This document shows positions 14,440 to 14,628 of a DNA stretch of 14,628 bases, one piece after another. This DNA is from an uncultured Clostridia bacterium (GTDB taxonomy: Bacteria > Bacillota > Clostridia > TANB77 > CAG-508), in the NCBI GenBank assembly GCA_934167135.1, contig CAKPKI010000036.1, positions 1-14,628 on the forward strand, written 5' to 3'. The notes beneath the pieces are model-generated. The model ran no database searches. It saw only the letters and a list, made by a program, of their open reading frames with translations, and was not told the origin of the DNA. Each line of letters starts with the position of its first letter. Positions within the stretch are counted from its first letter, which is position 1. Position numbers and translations under genes: made by a program.

Positions 14440-14535
14440 TTGTTAGAAGCAACAAGAAAAAGAATAGCACAAAAAACATTAGCATATGCAAATTATCAAG
14501 CAATTCAAATAACAGATGCTCCTTCTACTACATAA
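14440..14535 (+). CDS. Possible 31-codon ORF, uncertain
   Basis: A frame opening at a TTG reads LLEATRKRIAQKTLAYANYQ, then AIQITDAPSTT and a stop. Its composition (charged, Ala- and Gln-rich, A-ending codons) looks more like coding sequence than the surrounding DNA. AGAGGG lies 12 bases before the TTG, rather far, and no ATG is in frame. It may be a real short peptide, the start of a truncated gene, or chance. I recognise no family. The rest of the window to 14628 shows nothing I can name. Confidence 0.3.
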   Translation: MLEATRKRIAQKTLAYANYQAIQITDAPSTT

Positions 14536-14628
14536 GTTGCATATTCAAGGAATGACTTTGTCAAGTAAAATGTGTAATTTTTTTTGAAAACTTTAATTTT
14601 AGAAAAACGATGACTTAATAGGTAAGCC

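Noticed and set aside
1..14628. CRISPR array, tRNA, rRNA or toxin-antitoxin pair
   Set aside because: I looked for regularly spaced repeats, tRNA-like cloverleaf ends and small overlapping gene pairs on both strands and found none that could be supported.

Overview
The window is very AT-rich, and its genes carry AGGAGG-type ribosome binding sites, A-ending codons and sigma-A-like promoters. It also has a T-box leader in front of pheST and a pyrH-frr-uppS-cdsA-rseP cluster. Together these point to a low-GC Bacillota genome, probably a Clostridia-type gut or anaerobe lineage. That placement is inference; no rRNA or species marker is present. Almost every intact gene lies on the minus strand, so transcription runs from high to low coordinates.

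Layout from high to low coordinate. At 13271-14370 a complete but dead ISAs1-type insertion sequence sits in a 9-bp target duplication, between two outward-facing promoters. One promoter serves a small secreted or anchored protein of unknown function (12724-13206). The other, on the plus strand, precedes a 31-codon ORF of uncertain status. Next comes the core cluster pyrH (UMP kinase), frr (ribosome recycling), uppS and cdsA (envelope lipid precursors) and a site-2 protease of the RseP family. The protease lacks the usual PDZ region, and dxr is missing from its common position between cdsA and rseP. aspS follows with its own promoter and a strong terminator.

The middle of the window is accessory. 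It holds a membrane protein with a spermidine-synthase-like domain, a possible small RNA transcribed towards the aspS terminator, and an orphan protein with a predicted helix-turn-helix and coiled coil. Beyond these is a decayed stretch in which the start of an IS256-family transposase runs directly into a broken dinD gene. A plus-strand two-helix membrane protein with a DUF3592-like domain follows.

The low-coordinate end holds the pheS-pheT operon behind a T-box leader that reads tRNA-Phe; pheT runs off the window edge. Just upstream of the pheST promoter is a 63-bp palindrome. It matches the end of the ISAs1-type element for 50 consecutive bases, so it looks like a minimal non-autonomous derivative of that element. 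I consider this palindrome-IS relationship, the IS256/dinD chimera and the PDZ-less RseP the most interesting observations. I did not find a convincing new multi-gene defence or metabolic system.
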